Shown here: positions 9,512 through 23,707 of the stretch, one piece after another
How the letters are laid out: each line of letters starts with the position of its first letter
Numbering within the stretch: the first letter of the stretch is position 1
Assembly (NCBI RefSeq): GCF_031127875.1
Contig: NZ_JARXIA010000010.1
Coordinates: forward strand, 62,001-126,000
Reading direction: 5' to 3'
Source of the DNA: Pelagicoccus sp. SDUM812005
Lineage (GTDB): Bacteria; Verrucomicrobiota; Verrucomicrobiia; Opitutales; Opitutaceae
Length of the DNA stretch: 64,000 nucleotides
Notes under the pieces: generated by a model
Told to the model about the DNA's origin: nothing
The model's input: the letters and a program-made list of their open reading frames with translations, nothing else
Database searches by the model: none
Program-made: the position numbers and the translations under genes

Positions 9512-10456
9512 CTACAATTCCCAGCTCGTTGAGGTCTTTTCTTCGGAAACGGTCCAGAGCTGCGCGGCCATGTCCCGGTCGAGGGCGACTTCGTCTAACT
9601 GGCACTTGCCGACGGGACCGACTGTATCTGCCCGTTTGGTGGGACCGTAAAGGCTTTGCGACTCAACTCTTTCGTCCGCGGCGCACATTACTTCCGGCCA
9701 GGATCCGCGCTCGGCGGATTGGGCGATGAAGCGAGAGAGCACGGACCAGAGGACTTTGTTGAAAGCGCTGGCGGTGTCTTGCAGCAGGTTCGTGCGGGAG
9801 GCTCCGGGGTGGCAGACCTGCACGACGACCTGCTTGCCGGACGCTTGGATGCGGCGCTGCAGCTCGTAAGCGAACATCATCTGGGCGAGCTTGCTTTGGG
9901 CATAGGCGTTCCAAGCGCTGTATTTTTTGTCGAAGTTGAGATCGTCGAACTGGATTTTCTTTAGCCCCATTTTGTAGGCGTTGCTGCCCACCACTACGAT
10001 TCTACCTTTTGACTCCTCGATTCTCTGGAAGAGAAGCCTGCAAAGAAGGAAATGGGCGAAGTGGTTGACTCCGAGCTGGCTTTCGAAGCCGTCCACGGTG
10101 ATTTCCTGCTTGGCGACTTGAGCGATAGCGGCATTGCAGATGAGGCCGTCGATGCGAGCGACCGTCTCAAGCGCCTCCGCTGCGGCTTCCCGCACCGACT
10201 CGAGAACCGCGAGATCCATGCGAATGAAGGTAACCGCTGCGTCGCTGCCGTATTCTTGTTTCAGGGCGTTGATGGCGGCGGCTGATTTTTCGGCGTTGCG
10301 GTTAAGCATAACGACCCTCGCTCCCTTCGAGAGGAGAATGCGGGTCGCCTCGAATCCAGCTCCTGCAGTGGCGCCGGTGATAACGTACGTTTTGCCGGCG
10401 AGGGAGCCGAGTTGTTCTGGTGTCCAGCCTGTCGGGCCAAATTTGTTGTTTTTCAT
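9512..10456 (-). CDS. short-chain dehydrogenase/reductase (retinol-dehydrogenase-like)
   Basis: A 314-residue SDR with the cofactor loop TGATAGAGFEA near residues 28-38, NAA near the middle, and catalytic YAQSK. Similarity is to broad-specificity reductases of the retinol dehydrogenase / protochlorophyllide reductase-like group, with the glycine motif TGxxxGxG. It is divergent from the AraC regulator at 10669 with about 210 bp between, the usual arrangement of an AraC regulator and its target reductase. Substrate unknown. Confidence 0.85.
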   Translation of the reverse strand: MKNNKFGPTGWTPEQLGSLAGKTYVITGATAGAGFEATRILLSKGARVVMLNRNAEKSAAAINALKQEYGSDAAVTFIRMDLAVLESVREAAAEALETVARIDGLICNAAIAQVAKQEITVDGFESQLGVNHFAHFLLCRLLFQRIEESKGRIVVVGSNAYKMGLKKIQFDDLNFDKKYSAWNAYAQSKLAQMMFAYELQRRIQASGKQVVVQVCHPGASRTNLLQDTASAFNKVLWSVLSRFIAQSAERGSWPEVMCAADERVESQSLYGPTKRADTVGPVGKCQLDEVALDRDMAAQLWTVSEEKTSTSWEL

Positions 10457-10668
10457 TTCGATGATTGGATTCTTGCCATCCTCGGACGGCTTAGTTGCCT
10501 GTTTTGACTATAACTGTCGCTAGAGATAATAACTAGGCGTGATAATCTCGAAGATATGCCTATTTGTATCGAAGGCTTGTTTCTCCGTATGCTTGCGGCT
10601 AGGTTCCGATCATCATCAAGGAACAAATAAAACGACTCATAGAAAGCCAGGTCAGCGAGGAGGGCCTG

Positions 10669-11487
10669 GTGGAATCCGGGGTGAAGGGAGTGCAGCTTTT
10701 CCGGGTTACGCAGCCCATTCGCTGCGCTCCAGCGGTCTACGAGCCCAGCGTGGTGGCGATCGTGAGCGGAGCTAAGGAAGCGGTCCTAGATGGAAAGAGG
10801 CATGTGTATGGAAGCGATCAATACATGTGCTGTTCCCTTTCGATGCCTGTGGAGGCTGGTACGCCAGAAGCTTCTCCGGATAATCCGCTCTTAGGAGTCT
10901 ACATCGCCTTGGACAGTCGGGTGATGACCCAACTGGCAATCGAGCTTGAGAACGTCGCTGGTGTGGCTCGTCCTGCGCGGGCCGGCCCTCTACCGCAGGG
11001 GGTGGCCCTCGCTGCTTGGGACGAAGCGTTTGCGGACAGTCTCTTGCGACTGCTGCAAATCTGTAACCATCCGACTGATACAACGATACTGGGAGAGGGA
11101 CGACTTCGGGAGCTCTACTACGCTGTACTTAAAGGAGAAGCGGGGGATTCTGCCCGGCGGGCGTTCGGAGTGGGCAACGAAATCGCTCGAGCAATTGACT
11201 ATTTGTCGTCGCGCTTGGAGGAGCCGGTTAGCATTGAGGCGATGGTCTCGCGGCTCGGAATGAGCCGGGCCGTGTTTCATCGGAAATTCAAGCAGGCAAC
11301 AACGATGTCGCCCATTCAGTTCGTGAAGTCCATGCGGCTGAACCGCGCCGCCATGAAGATGGTCGCCGGAACGTCGGTGAGCGAAGCGGCCTTGAGCGTG
11401 GGCTACGAGAGTTCTTCCCAATTCAGTCGAGAATTTAAACGCCTGTACGGAAAGTCGCCCCGACAGTGGAGCCAGTCGAATCGCTAA
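10669..11487 (+). CDS. AraC-family transcriptional regulator
   Basis: A protein of about 272 residues with a cupin-like AraC N-terminal domain (VYEPSVVAIVSGAK) and a C-terminal double HTH. The second HTH reads AALSVGYESSSQFSREFKR, followed by GKSPRQW, the canonical AraC ending. The GTG at 10669 is preceded by a strong GAGGAGG site. The frame is open back to 10603 and the upstream codons (IKEQIKRLIES) also look like this family's N-terminus, but they have no ATG/GTG/TTG start, so either the start is unusual or the first helix is lost. It likely controls the divergent SDR gene, as YqhC does for yqhD. Confidence 0.85.
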   Translation: MESGVKGVQLFRVTQPIRCAPAVYEPSVVAIVSGAKEAVLDGKRHVYGSDQYMCCSLSMPVEAGTPEASPDNPLLGVYIALDSRVMTQLAIELENVAGVARPARAGPLPQGVALAAWDEAFADSLLRLLQICNHPTDTTILGEGRLRELYYAVLKGEAGDSARRAFGVGNEIARAIDYLSSRLEEPVSIEAMVSRLGMSRAVFHRKFKQATTMSPIQFVKSMRLNRAAMKMVAGTSVSEAALSVGYESSSQFSREFKRLYGKSPRQWSQSNR

Positions 11488-11541
11488 AGCTAGCATGAAG
11501 CCTTAACGGCTAAAGCAGGTGTTGAGACGGTGGCGGGATTG

Positions 11542-13143
11542 TTAGGAGTCGCTGCCGGATTGGTCGGGGTACTTCTTGCTGAAGTGTTTGATCCGCTCCG
11601 TCCAGGCTCTCGTTTCGAGCGGGGTGACCTTCGTTTCACGAGCCCAGCGCTTCCAATCCTTTTCCAGTTGCTTGGCGATTTCGGGATGGGTGCGGATGAG
11701 GTCGTTTTGCTCGAAGGGGTCGCTGGCCAGGTCGTAGAGCTCCCAGGGTTCGTCGAGGTGGCGTGAGACGAGCTTCCAATTGTCGGAGATGATGGCTCGG
11801 CTGGTTTGGTGCTCGAAGTAGAAGTTGCGGGCGGCGATTTGTTCGTTCTCGAATGTCGGCAGGAGGCTGAGTCCGTCCGGCTCGGGGATGGGTTGGCCTT
11901 TGAACGTATCGAGCGGGTCGATACCGATTGCGTCCAGAATCGTGGGGGCGATGTCGATGATATGCGACTGGTTGGCGCGCAGCTCCCCTTGGTGGGCGGA
12001 AAGCTGGTCGGGCCAGTGGATGATAAGGGGAGAGCTGATGCCGCCGTTCAGGGTCCACTTCTTGTAGCTGCGGTAAGGGGTGTTGCTGAGGTCGGCAGCG
12101 AGCTGGGAGATGAATCCGCCTTCGCGGGTGGCTCCGTTGTCGCTGAGGTAGAGGATGAGAGTGTTGTCCAGCTGGCCCTTTTTTCCCAAGGTTTCGACGA
12201 GTTGCCCGATGCCGTCGTCCATGATCTCGATCATGGCGGCGTAGGTTGCCATTTCGGTGATCCATTTTTCCTGTTGGGCGGGAGTGAGGTCCGTCCAGGC
12301 GGGACGTCCGTTTTCGTAGGCTTGGGGATGAGAGGGCAGCGATTGCTGGGGCGGAACAATGCCGAGGGCTTGCATGTTTTCGAAGCGGCGTTGGCGGAGG
12401 ACGTCGTAGCCGACTTCGTAGCGGGCGCGGCAGCGCTCGATGCGGTCTTGGGGCGCTTGCAGCGGGCGGTGCGGGGCGTAGTGGGCGACGTAGAGAAAGA
12501 GGGGCGCTTGGGCGAAGTCGTGGGTTTCGATGTAGCCGGTGGCCGCCTCGGTGATGGCGTCGGTATAGTACCAGTCCTTCGGTAGCGAGTTTTTGGATAC
12601 CCAAGTCGTTCCGTCGAGCACGTCGTTGCCCGGCTTGTAGGATGCTCCGCCGGTAAGTTTTCCGTAGAACTTGTCGAAGCCGCGATCGGTCGGCCAGGTG
12701 CCGTTCGGTTTGGCGCTTCCTTTTTGTTTGTTGTAGCTGCCGTCGAGGGTGAGGTGCCATTTGCCCGCCATGTAGGTTTTGTATCCGTTTTGCTGTAGCG
12801 TTTCGGCGAGGGTCGGGTAGCTGGTCGAGAGTTGTCCGCGATAGCCCTCGCGGTGCTCGTCCACGGCGGTCATCCAGCCCATGCCGACGCTGTGCTGGTG
12901 TCGGCCGGTGAGCAGGGCGGCGCGGCTGGGGCAGCAGCGGCCCGTGTTTTTGAATTGGGTATAGCGGAGGCCGTTTTGGGCGAGCCGGTCGAGATGGGGC
13001 GTTTGGATTTCGCTCCCCCAGGATCCGAGGTCCGAGTAGCCCATGTCGTCCGCCATGATCAGCAGGATGTTCGGCTTATCGGCAGCGTTTGCCCGGGCGA
13101 GCAAGCAAAGGAGAAAGAGGCAGGCAACGAGGGAGCGAGTCAT
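11542..13143 (-). CDS. secreted arylsulfatase (S1 family, Cys-type)
   Basis: A 533-residue sulfatase with a signal peptide ending at ANAA, then NILLIMADDMGYSDLG with the Asp pair that binds calcium. The signature CCPSRAALLTG has C70 as the residue converted to formylglycine. GKWHL and the downstream SDNG motif complete the active site. Its start codon directly follows the stop of the unknown secreted gene, so the two are co-translated in an operon with the LacZ-type GH2. It probably desulfates galactan-type sugars before beta-galactosidase attack. No formylglycine-generating enzyme is encoded in this window. Confidence 0.92.
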   Translation of the reverse strand: MTRSLVACLFLLCLLARANAADKPNILLIMADDMGYSDLGSWGSEIQTPHLDRLAQNGLRYTQFKNTGRCCPSRAALLTGRHQHSVGMGWMTAVDEHREGYRGQLSTSYPTLAETLQQNGYKTYMAGKWHLTLDGSYNKQKGSAKPNGTWPTDRGFDKFYGKLTGGASYKPGNDVLDGTTWVSKNSLPKDWYYTDAITEAATGYIETHDFAQAPLFLYVAHYAPHRPLQAPQDRIERCRARYEVGYDVLRQRRFENMQALGIVPPQQSLPSHPQAYENGRPAWTDLTPAQQEKWITEMATYAAMIEIMDDGIGQLVETLGKKGQLDNTLILYLSDNGATREGGFISQLAADLSNTPYRSYKKWTLNGGISSPLIIHWPDQLSAHQGELRANQSHIIDIAPTILDAIGIDPLDTFKGQPIPEPDGLSLLPTFENEQIAARNFYFEHQTSRAIISDNWKLVSRHLDEPWELYDLASDPFEQNDLIRTHPEIAKQLEKDWKRWARETKVTPLETRAWTERIKHFSKKYPDQSGSDS

Positions 13144-13989
13144 CTAAGGCTTGGCGGTAACGATGAGGTTGTCGAAGGCCCAGCCTGCTACGACTTGGTC
13201 GAGGCCGGTGTGGAAGCGAATGGAGGCGAGGTCGCCGGCTCCTCCTTGCTGGGAGAGGCCTGGGATGCTCTGGGGCTGGAGAGCGATGCCCTTCGGCCAG
13301 AAGGCGTCCGACTTGATGAAGAAACCGTCCGGTAGCAAAGCTAGGGTTACGTTGGTTTGGGCCCGTTTCAGGTCTTTCCAGGTTTTGCCTTTGGCGTTGA
13401 TCGCGGCGAAATTGAACTTGGGAGCCCGCGGCTGCACAGAATCGGGAAAGGGCGTGATGTCCGCGATCTTCAAGGTAGCAGGATCCTTGTCGCCGATGTA
13501 GTAGCCGAGGGTGCGGGCGTACTGCTTCCCGTCTGCCAGCTTTCCTCCTTCTACGAGCGCGAGTGTGAGAATGGGGGTATCCTTGCTGTCATAGAAACTT
13601 AGATACATCGACTTGGGGCCGACGGTGCGATTGACTGCTGCGTCGAATCTGACGATGGGCGTTTGTGCGAGCGAAATGGGGGCTTCCAATTCGGCGACGA
13701 GGTCGAAGCCTTGGCGAAGGCCAACCGGGCCGGCGTCGAGGTGGAGAGCTCCGGTGCCATCGAAACTCGGGCCGATGCGTACGGCGTCGTTCTTGGCTTG
13801 GTTTTTGGGATCGAAGAAACGCCATGAGCCTTCGGGGCTGCCGTTTTTCGAGTTGAGGGCTTTAAGCGCCGCTTTGCCGCTTACGGCTTTTTTGTGGTTG
13901 AAGAGCCCAACCAGTTGCGGCTCGGCGAAAAGGGAACCAGCAAGGGTCAGGGATGAGATAAAGATAGCGAGCGTTTTGGGGAGGGGCAT
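13144..13989 (-). CDS. secreted protein of unknown function, sandwiched between GH2 and sulfatase
   Basis: The frame is open from 14133, but ATG at 13989 starts a clear signal peptide (LAIFISSLTLAGSLFAE), giving 281 residues. The mature part is rich in beta-strand and aromatic residues, ends in a WAFDNLIVTAKP strand, and reads like a concanavalin/jelly-roll sugar-binding domain, but I do not recognise a named family. It ends exactly where the sulfatase begins. Tight coupling suggests a binding or accessory role in the same degradation step. No catalytic motif is evident. Confidence 0.6.
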   Translation of the reverse strand: MPLPKTLAIFISSLTLAGSLFAEPQLVGLFNHKKAVSGKAALKALNSKNGSPEGSWRFFDPKNQAKNDAVRIGPSFDGTGALHLDAGPVGLRQGFDLVAELEAPISLAQTPIVRFDAAVNRTVGPKSMYLSFYDSKDTPILTLALVEGGKLADGKQYARTLGYYIGDKDPATLKIADITPFPDSVQPRAPKFNFAAINAKGKTWKDLKRAQTNVTLALLPDGFFIKSDAFWPKGIALQPQSIPGLSQQGGAGDLASIRFHTGLDQVVAGWAFDNLIVTAKP

Positions 13990-14084
13990 TGGAACTGGGG
14001 GGTAGTTGATTATTGTGGGAAGCGGCCTCAGGACGCAATCTCGGTCAGATCGCGGCCCGAGGCTGCTTCCCACTTTCTTAAAAT

Positions 14085-18489
<4,405 letters not shown>

Positions 18490-18938
18490 TTTATCTACGA
18501 AAGCGTTCGGGGAGAGCTGGCCATTCCTAGCGCCACTCCGCTGTAAAAGGAGCCACGACTGCGCGAAACTGTCAAAAAAAATTGCTTGCAGGTGCAAAGA
18601 TTGCGCTGAAACCTGCAAAAGTTAGTGAAGATCGTGGTTCATTCGCTTTTCCCGATCGGGAAGCTTGCCCGTCTCGCTAGCGTTCGAATCATTCTCGCTA
18701 CCGTTGTCCTAGCGCAATTGCGAAAGCTGCATGCAATCTCGCTGTTTCGAAAGCCCCCACCCGTTTAGGCCTACCCCTTCAAGCCCTTTTTTCGATGCCC
18801 CTTACTAAGATTTCCGGTCTGTTGCCCGCTAGAGTCGCGGGAGCGTGGAGAGAAAGCTGGGGCGCGATCGCGCTCGCCGGCAATAGCGAGCTTCTAGTGG
18901 CAAGGGCGGGGACTTCGATCGTTTAGGAGAGCAGGGCC
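18490..18938. other. 449-bp divergent intergenic region
   Basis: The region separates the LacI gene (minus) from the MFS gene (plus). It holds the inverted repeat at 18586-18618 and, near the MFS start, the AGGAGAG ribosome site at 18925-18931. A 43-codon frame (18795-18926) ends inside that ribosome site but has no convincing content. No other gene was seen. Confidence 0.6.
18586..18618. promoter_or_regulatory. inverted repeat, possible LacI operator
   Basis: TTGCAGGTGCAA (18586-18597) is a 12-bp palindrome. Its first eight bases TTGCAGGT recur inverted as ACCTGCAA at 18611-18618, so two half-sites face each other 17 bp apart. It lies about 100 bp upstream of the LacI start, fitting autoregulation. 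Half-sites resemble the ACCTGC arm of the lux-box-like sites but the spacing differs. Confidence 0.45.
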
Positions 18939-20108
18939 GTGGGAATGCTAAGGTTTCAGTTTTTTCTGGTTTACGGTTCTGCCGCTACCTTGGGCCCTTA
19001 TATCGCTTTGTTCCTGAGGGATCGTGGCTTCGGGGAGGAGCGGATTGGTTATATCATAGGATTTTCCGGTTGGGCGATCATGCTCAGTCCGGTGGTGGTG
19101 TCGGGCTTGGCCGACCTGAGGGCGTCCCCGAAGCGTTTGCTGAGCGGATTAAGCGTCCTCGCTACGCTTGCGATTGGCGGGCTGCTCGTATCCGAACAGT
19201 TCGGGCCGATCTTGGGCTGCTTTTTTCTGTTCACGCTTTCCTATGCGGCCATGACTCCGCTTTTGGACGGCATTTTTTTCCAAACGCGAAAGCTTCGTCC
19301 TAGGGTTGGAGGAGAGGGGCTGCACTACGCCGATTTTCGCATTTGGGGCACGTATGGATACATCGCGCTCTTGCTGATGCTGTTCTTTCCGATTCGGCAA
19401 TCGGGAGCGGTGGAGACTGCGTTATGGGCCGGTCTCATTTGCTATCTCCTGATCGGGGTAGGGGCTTGGTTCATGCTGGAGGGAAAGCGCCGCGAGCAAT
19501 GGAAGGGGGCGGCCGTCCTACCGTCCAAGTCGGCTTTCAAGGCCTTGCTCAGTCGGCGTTCGATAGCGTTCACGGGGGCGATGTTTTTGCTCATATGCGT
19601 GTCGGCAGGCTTTCACACAATATATCCTGTCTATTTAGTAGAGGAGTTGGAGCTGCCGCGGCATTGGGTCGGCATCGTGATCATACTGGGAACGGTTGTA
19701 GAGATAGTTTGGATACTGGGCCTTAAGCCTTTGGAGCGGCGCTGGGGGCTGCGATCGGTGATGCTGGGAGCGGTTACGTTAACGGGACTTCGCTTCGCCC
19801 TGCTATTTGTTTTTCCCACGCTCGAGGTAGCGATCGCTACCGAGCTGCTGCACGGAGCGATGATTTGCGGAATGTTCGTCATCCCGCCTTCGGTTCTGGA
19901 CGATATGGCGGATGACGGAAACCGGAACTCCATCCAGGGAGTTTTTACCATGCTCGTGGTTGGGGGAGGACGCTTCGTCGGCACGGTGCTGACGGGGCAT
20001 GTCGCCGCCTGGGACCACCGGGCGGTGTACTGCCTGTTTTTCCTCATCGCTGCGCTTTCCTTTGGCCTCCTTTGGTTGGGGTTCCGTCCCGCCCGCGAGG
20101 CGAGATAG
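18939..20108 (+). CDS. MFS transporter (LacY/nucleoside-symporter-like)
   Basis: A 389-residue protein with about 12 membrane segments and the MFS_1-like N-terminus (FFLVYGSAATLGPYIALFL), as in PF12832-type sugar/proton symporters. GTG at 18939 is spaced seven bases from AGGAGAG, better than the ATG six bases later. It is divergent from the LacI regulator and precedes a TonB receptor gene on the same strand by 327 bp. A role in import of the sugar released by the local glycosidases is likely; the ligand is unknown. Confidence 0.82.
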   Translation: MGMLRFQFFLVYGSAATLGPYIALFLRDRGFGEERIGYIIGFSGWAIMLSPVVVSGLADLRASPKRLLSGLSVLATLAIGGLLVSEQFGPILGCFFLFTLSYAAMTPLLDGIFFQTRKLRPRVGGEGLHYADFRIWGTYGYIALLLMLFFPIRQSGAVETALWAGLICYLLIGVGAWFMLEGKRREQWKGAAVLPSKSAFKALLSRRSIAFTGAMFLLICVSAGFHTIYPVYLVEELELPRHWVGIVIILGTVVEIVWILGLKPLERRWGLRSVMLGAVTLTGLRFALLFVFPTLEVAIATELLHGAMICGMFVIPPSVLDDMADDGNRNSIQGVFTMLVVGGGRFVGTVLTGHVAAWDHRAVYCLFFLIAALSFGLLWLGFRPAREAR

Positions 20109-20435
20109 GTGGCCTGGTCGACGTGGTCGCAGCCGCGGCCGATGGTTTTACACGGTGCGTGGAACTGCCTTTGATTGTGCTAAAACCTAGCCAAATATGG
20201 CGAAAATTAGTTTGCGTACCTAAAATTTAGGATGCATACCTTTTGCCATCGGTTCGAAAAGACCTCGCTAGGACCGTTGCCCCAATACCCCCCAAAAACC
20301 TGTCACTGCCCCTTAAGCTACTGCTTTAGTCGCGTTTCATTTTGCGGACGTAATGAGGCTTCGGTTTGCGTCCGGCGCGGGACGATCGAGACCGGTCTAT
20401 CACCTACAAGAGATTGAACTATAAAGACTAAACCA
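20109..20435. other. 327-bp intergenic region before TonB receptor
   Basis: It contains CCTAAA-A-TTTAGG (20219-20231) and otherwise AT-richer, non-coding sequence. No RNA gene or lux-box-like site was found, so this receptor gene is the one TonB receptor here with neither of the two recurrent motifs. Confidence 0.5.
20219..20231. promoter_or_regulatory. 13-bp palindrome upstream of TonB receptor
   Basis: CCTAAAATTTAGG has 6-bp arms around a central A, 205 bp ahead of the receptor start. It may be an operator. It is AT-rich, so chance occurrence cannot be excluded. Confidence 0.3.
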
Positions 20436-23400
20436 ATGAACTATCTTCGCGTACCACCTGCAGATATGGGTCGACCGATCTGGTCGGCCTGCTTAGGGAT
20501 AAGCTTATCCTTGGGCGTCGTTTCGCCGTCCGTCTATTCGCAAGAATCCGAGAAAGAAATCTTCGAGCTTTCGCCGTTCCAGGTCAGCGCTGACGAAGAC
20601 GTGGGCTACCGTTCGACTTCCACCTTGGCGGGAACGCGCCTGAAGACGGAGTTGGGCGACTTGCCGAATTCGATTACGGTAGCGACCAAGGAGTTGATGG
20701 ATGACCTGAACGTAACGGACGCCACGAACCTGCTTCCGTATCTCGGCAATATCGAAACGTCGGGGCCTGACGGGACGTTCTCGGGAGGCAATACGGCGGG
20801 GTCGGTGCAGCTCGAAGGGCGGAATCGAAATCCGGAAAACAACAATCGAATCCGAGGCTTGGCCAATGCGGATTCCACGCGAAACTACATGCCCACCAGC
20901 ATCGGTTTCGATTCCTACAACGTGGACCGCGTCACCGTAAACCGCGGTCCCAATTCGACCCTTTTTGGCTTGGGGGCGCCTGGCGGTATCATCGATAACA
21001 CTACAATTTCGGCTAACTTCGCTACCCGAAACAAGGTCGAGATTACCTGGGCCTCCTTTGACAGCTACCGATTCAATTTCGACGTGGAGCGGGAGTTGGT
21101 CGAAGGCAAGCTGGGCATTCGCGTAGCCGGGCTAACCGACCGCAAGCATTGGAGGCAGTCCTTCTCCTATGAGAACGACGATCGGCTGACGATCGCGGCG
21201 CTCTACCGTCCGTTCGAAAAGGCGAACCTGCGCCTTAGCTACGAAGCGGGGGAGGTGGACGCCCGTCGCCCCAGGATCAACGCGCCGCGCGACGGAGGCA
21301 TTACCCGCTGGTGGGACCCGGCGTTCAACCAGATCACCCACAACCCCTTCGAGGACGAGTTCGGCACCATTGACCGAGATCTCGTTCGCGCCCCGGGGGA
21401 TTGGTTCGGAAACCCTGCTGTTGTCTACGAGACAGATGGCCAGGAGGGCAGCCGGCTTAATTTCGCATGGGAAAACACGGTTCGGGACGGATCTCGCTTC
21501 AGGGCCTACACGGTCGGCCTGACCAGAGGCGACCAATGGTTTCCTTCGGCTACGGCGGCCGACGCTGGCATCGAGTTCGGATCCTTCTACGGCAACAACG
21601 AAGTGATCGATCGTTCCATTTTCGACTGGGTGGAAAAGCGGCTAGATGGCCCCAACGCTCGGGAGTGGGAAGATTTCGACGTGATCAATGCGAGCTACGA
21701 CCAGTCATGGGACTACAGTCTCGGTTCGTACGGATTCGAGCTTTCCTACATGAAGGAGGGGATGGAGCGCAGCTGGTTCGACCTCCTGGGCGGCGATCGC
21801 GGTTATTATATAACGATGGATATCAACGAGACCCTGAACTGGGGCGAGCCGAATCCCAACTTTGGACGGCCCTACGTGGCGTCCAACAACCAACGTCAGC
21901 AAAACAATATCGATCGCAACGTGGTGCGTGGCACTGCCTTCTATGAGCTGAACCTCAAGAATACGGACGGCAATGTCTGGAAATGGTTCGGTCGGCACAC
22001 GGGCACTCTCTTCGGTCAGGAGTACGAGATCGATCGCGGAACCATCAACGGCCGCAACCTAGTGGATCCGGCCTACCTCGCCGCATCCCAGAACGGCGAG
22101 CAGAGGCTCACGACGGGCGGCGCCCAGGCCCGTACCCAATTCTACGTCGGCCCCAGCTTGGCCAACGCTGACAGCGCGGTGGGGGCGAACCTGCCGGGCA
22201 TCACGAGCGTTCTTCGTACGGACACCACTACCGGTTGGTTCTTCGATGAAAACGCGGGCGGCGACGGAGCTTGGACCACCATGCCCGTGACCATCGGCGA
22301 TGTTCGCGACGACGCGACTTTCTACAACCAGATCCATGGGCAGTCCTTGAATCGCCAAGTGACCGAGTCGAAGGCCTACGTGCATCAAGTCTACTTCTTC
22401 GACAAGGAGTGGCTGGTCGGCACCTGGGGCCGCCGCACGGACAAGGTGACCACCTACGGCGGGGTTGCCACCAGAGACGCAACGACCAACCTGTTCGATT
22501 TGGCGTCGCGCCAGCTGGAAACGGTGCCGAATGACACGCCGTTCGAGGAGACGACGGAATCGCTGGGAGCAGTGTTGCATGTGCCGGATATGATTCCACT
22601 GCCCGATGGGGTTGACCTCTCGTTTCACTGGGGCGAGTCGGAGAACTTCCAGATATCCGCTCCGCGCATCAACTTGTTCGGGAACCTGATCCCGCCCCCG
22701 CAGGGCAAGACGACCGACGAAGGCTTCAGCATCGGGCTTTTTGAGAACAAGCTGTACTTGAAGTTCAACTGGTACGAGTCGGAATCCGGCAACGTAACCT
22801 TCGGCTACCCGGGGTTCCTTTTCGAGACGGACCGCCGTATCATCCGATACAATACGCAAGCCGATCGTGATGCGGCTGGCTACCAGGGGCCGCCGGACTT
22901 CTACAAGCAGCTCACTGGCTGGGAGATCATCGAAGGCGCGAGCACCGATAGCGGGCAAAGCGTTCAGCAGTCCGGCACGGACTTCGCCCTTACCGACACT
23001 CAGAGCACGACCTCGCGGGGCAAGGAGATCGACGTGATCTACAACCCGATGAGCAATTGGAGGATTTCGCTAAACATATCTCAGCAGGAAGCGGTTTCTA
23101 GCAACATCGCGCCCGCTACGGTCGAGTATTTGACCTATCGCATCGACGAGTGGACTAACCCGAACAACCCGGCTTCCTTCCTCATTGCGGACGAATCGGA
23201 TCAGCCGGTAAATATCCGCGTTTTCGATACGCTGCTGAATGGACTCAATAGCTCGCTGGCTCGCGAAGGCCAGCTGGTCGGGGAACTGCGCGAATGGAGA
23301 TGGAACCTCGCGACGAACTACCGTTTTGAGGATGATTCCGTATTCAAAGGTTGGAACATTGGCGGCGCTTTCCGTTGGGAAGACAAGAAAGCCGTCGGGT

Positions 23401-23678
23401 ACCCGATCACTTTGCAGACCCTCGACGGACAAACGCTTCCGCTTCCCGACTTAGCCAATCCTTATACGGACGATGCCGTGGAACGGCTCGACCTGTGGGT
23501 AGGGTACAAGAAGAAGATAATGGACGGGAACGTGGACTGGAAGCTGCAGCTTAATCTAGCGAACGCATTGAGCGATGGCGAAATTATCACGACAGTTGTC
23601 CAGACTGACGGGACGCCGCGTTCCGTGACCTGGAGGGAAGGCCGCACCTTCCGACTGCGTTCGACCTTCGAGTTTTAG
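20436..23678 (+). CDS. TonB-dependent outer-membrane receptor, FELSPF type
   Basis: A 1080-residue receptor. A signal peptide ends near VYSQ, followed by EIFELSPFQVSADEDVGYRS and the plug domain (TLAGTRLKTELGDLPNSITV). The large beta-barrel ends with the terminal aromatic residue STFEF needed for outer-membrane insertion. It lacks an N-terminal STN domain, so it is a plain transporter. There is no SusD-like lipoprotein next to it. It lies between the MFS transporter and the convergent GH30 gene and ends in a good terminator, so it forms its own unit. Ligand probably an oligosaccharide. Confidence 0.92.
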   Translation: MNYLRVPPADMGRPIWSACLGISLSLGVVSPSVYSQESEKEIFELSPFQVSADEDVGYRSTSTLAGTRLKTELGDLPNSITVATKELMDDLNVTDATNLLPYLGNIETSGPDGTFSGGNTAGSVQLEGRNRNPENNNRIRGLANADSTRNYMPTSIGFDSYNVDRVTVNRGPNSTLFGLGAPGGIIDNTTISANFATRNKVEITWASFDSYRFNFDVERELVEGKLGIRVAGLTDRKHWRQSFSYENDDRLTIAALYRPFEKANLRLSYEAGEVDARRPRINAPRDGGITRWWDPAFNQITHNPFEDEFGTIDRDLVRAPGDWFGNPAVVYETDGQEGSRLNFAWENTVRDGSRFRAYTVGLTRGDQWFPSATAADAGIEFGSFYGNNEVIDRSIFDWVEKRLDGPNAREWEDFDVINASYDQSWDYSLGSYGFELSYMKEGMERSWFDLLGGDRGYYITMDINETLNWGEPNPNFGRPYVASNNQRQQNNIDRNVVRGTAFYELNLKNTDGNVWKWFGRHTGTLFGQEYEIDRGTINGRNLVDPAYLAASQNGEQRLTTGGAQARTQFYVGPSLANADSAVGANLPGITSVLRTDTTTGWFFDENAGGDGAWTTMPVTIGDVRDDATFYNQIHGQSLNRQVTESKAYVHQVYFFDKEWLVGTWGRRTDKVTTYGGVATRDATTNLFDLASRQLETVPNDTPFEETTESLGAVLHVPDMIPLPDGVDLSFHWGESENFQISAPRINLFGNLIPPPQGKTTDEGFSIGLFENKLYLKFNWYESESGNVTFGYPGFLFETDRRIIRYNTQADRDAAGYQGPPDFYKQLTGWEIIEGASTDSGQSVQQSGTDFALTDTQSTTSRGKEIDVIYNPMSNWRISLNISQQEAVSSNIAPATVEYLTYRIDEWTNPNNPASFLIADESDQPVNIRVFDTLLNGLNSSLAREGQLVGELREWRWNLATNYRFEDDSVFKGWNIGGAFRWEDKKAVGYPITLQTLDGQTLPLPDLANPYTDDAVERLDLWVGYKKKIMDGNVDWKLQLNLANALSDGEIITTVVQTDGTPRSVTWREGRTFRLRSTFEF

Positions 23679-23707
23679 GGAAACGGTAGACCGCTTTGTT
23701 ACCCCGA

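Noticed and set aside
18795-18926. 43-codon frame ending in the MFS ribosome site
   Set aside because: Too short, unrecognised, no ribosome site of its own; possible leader peptide but unsupported.
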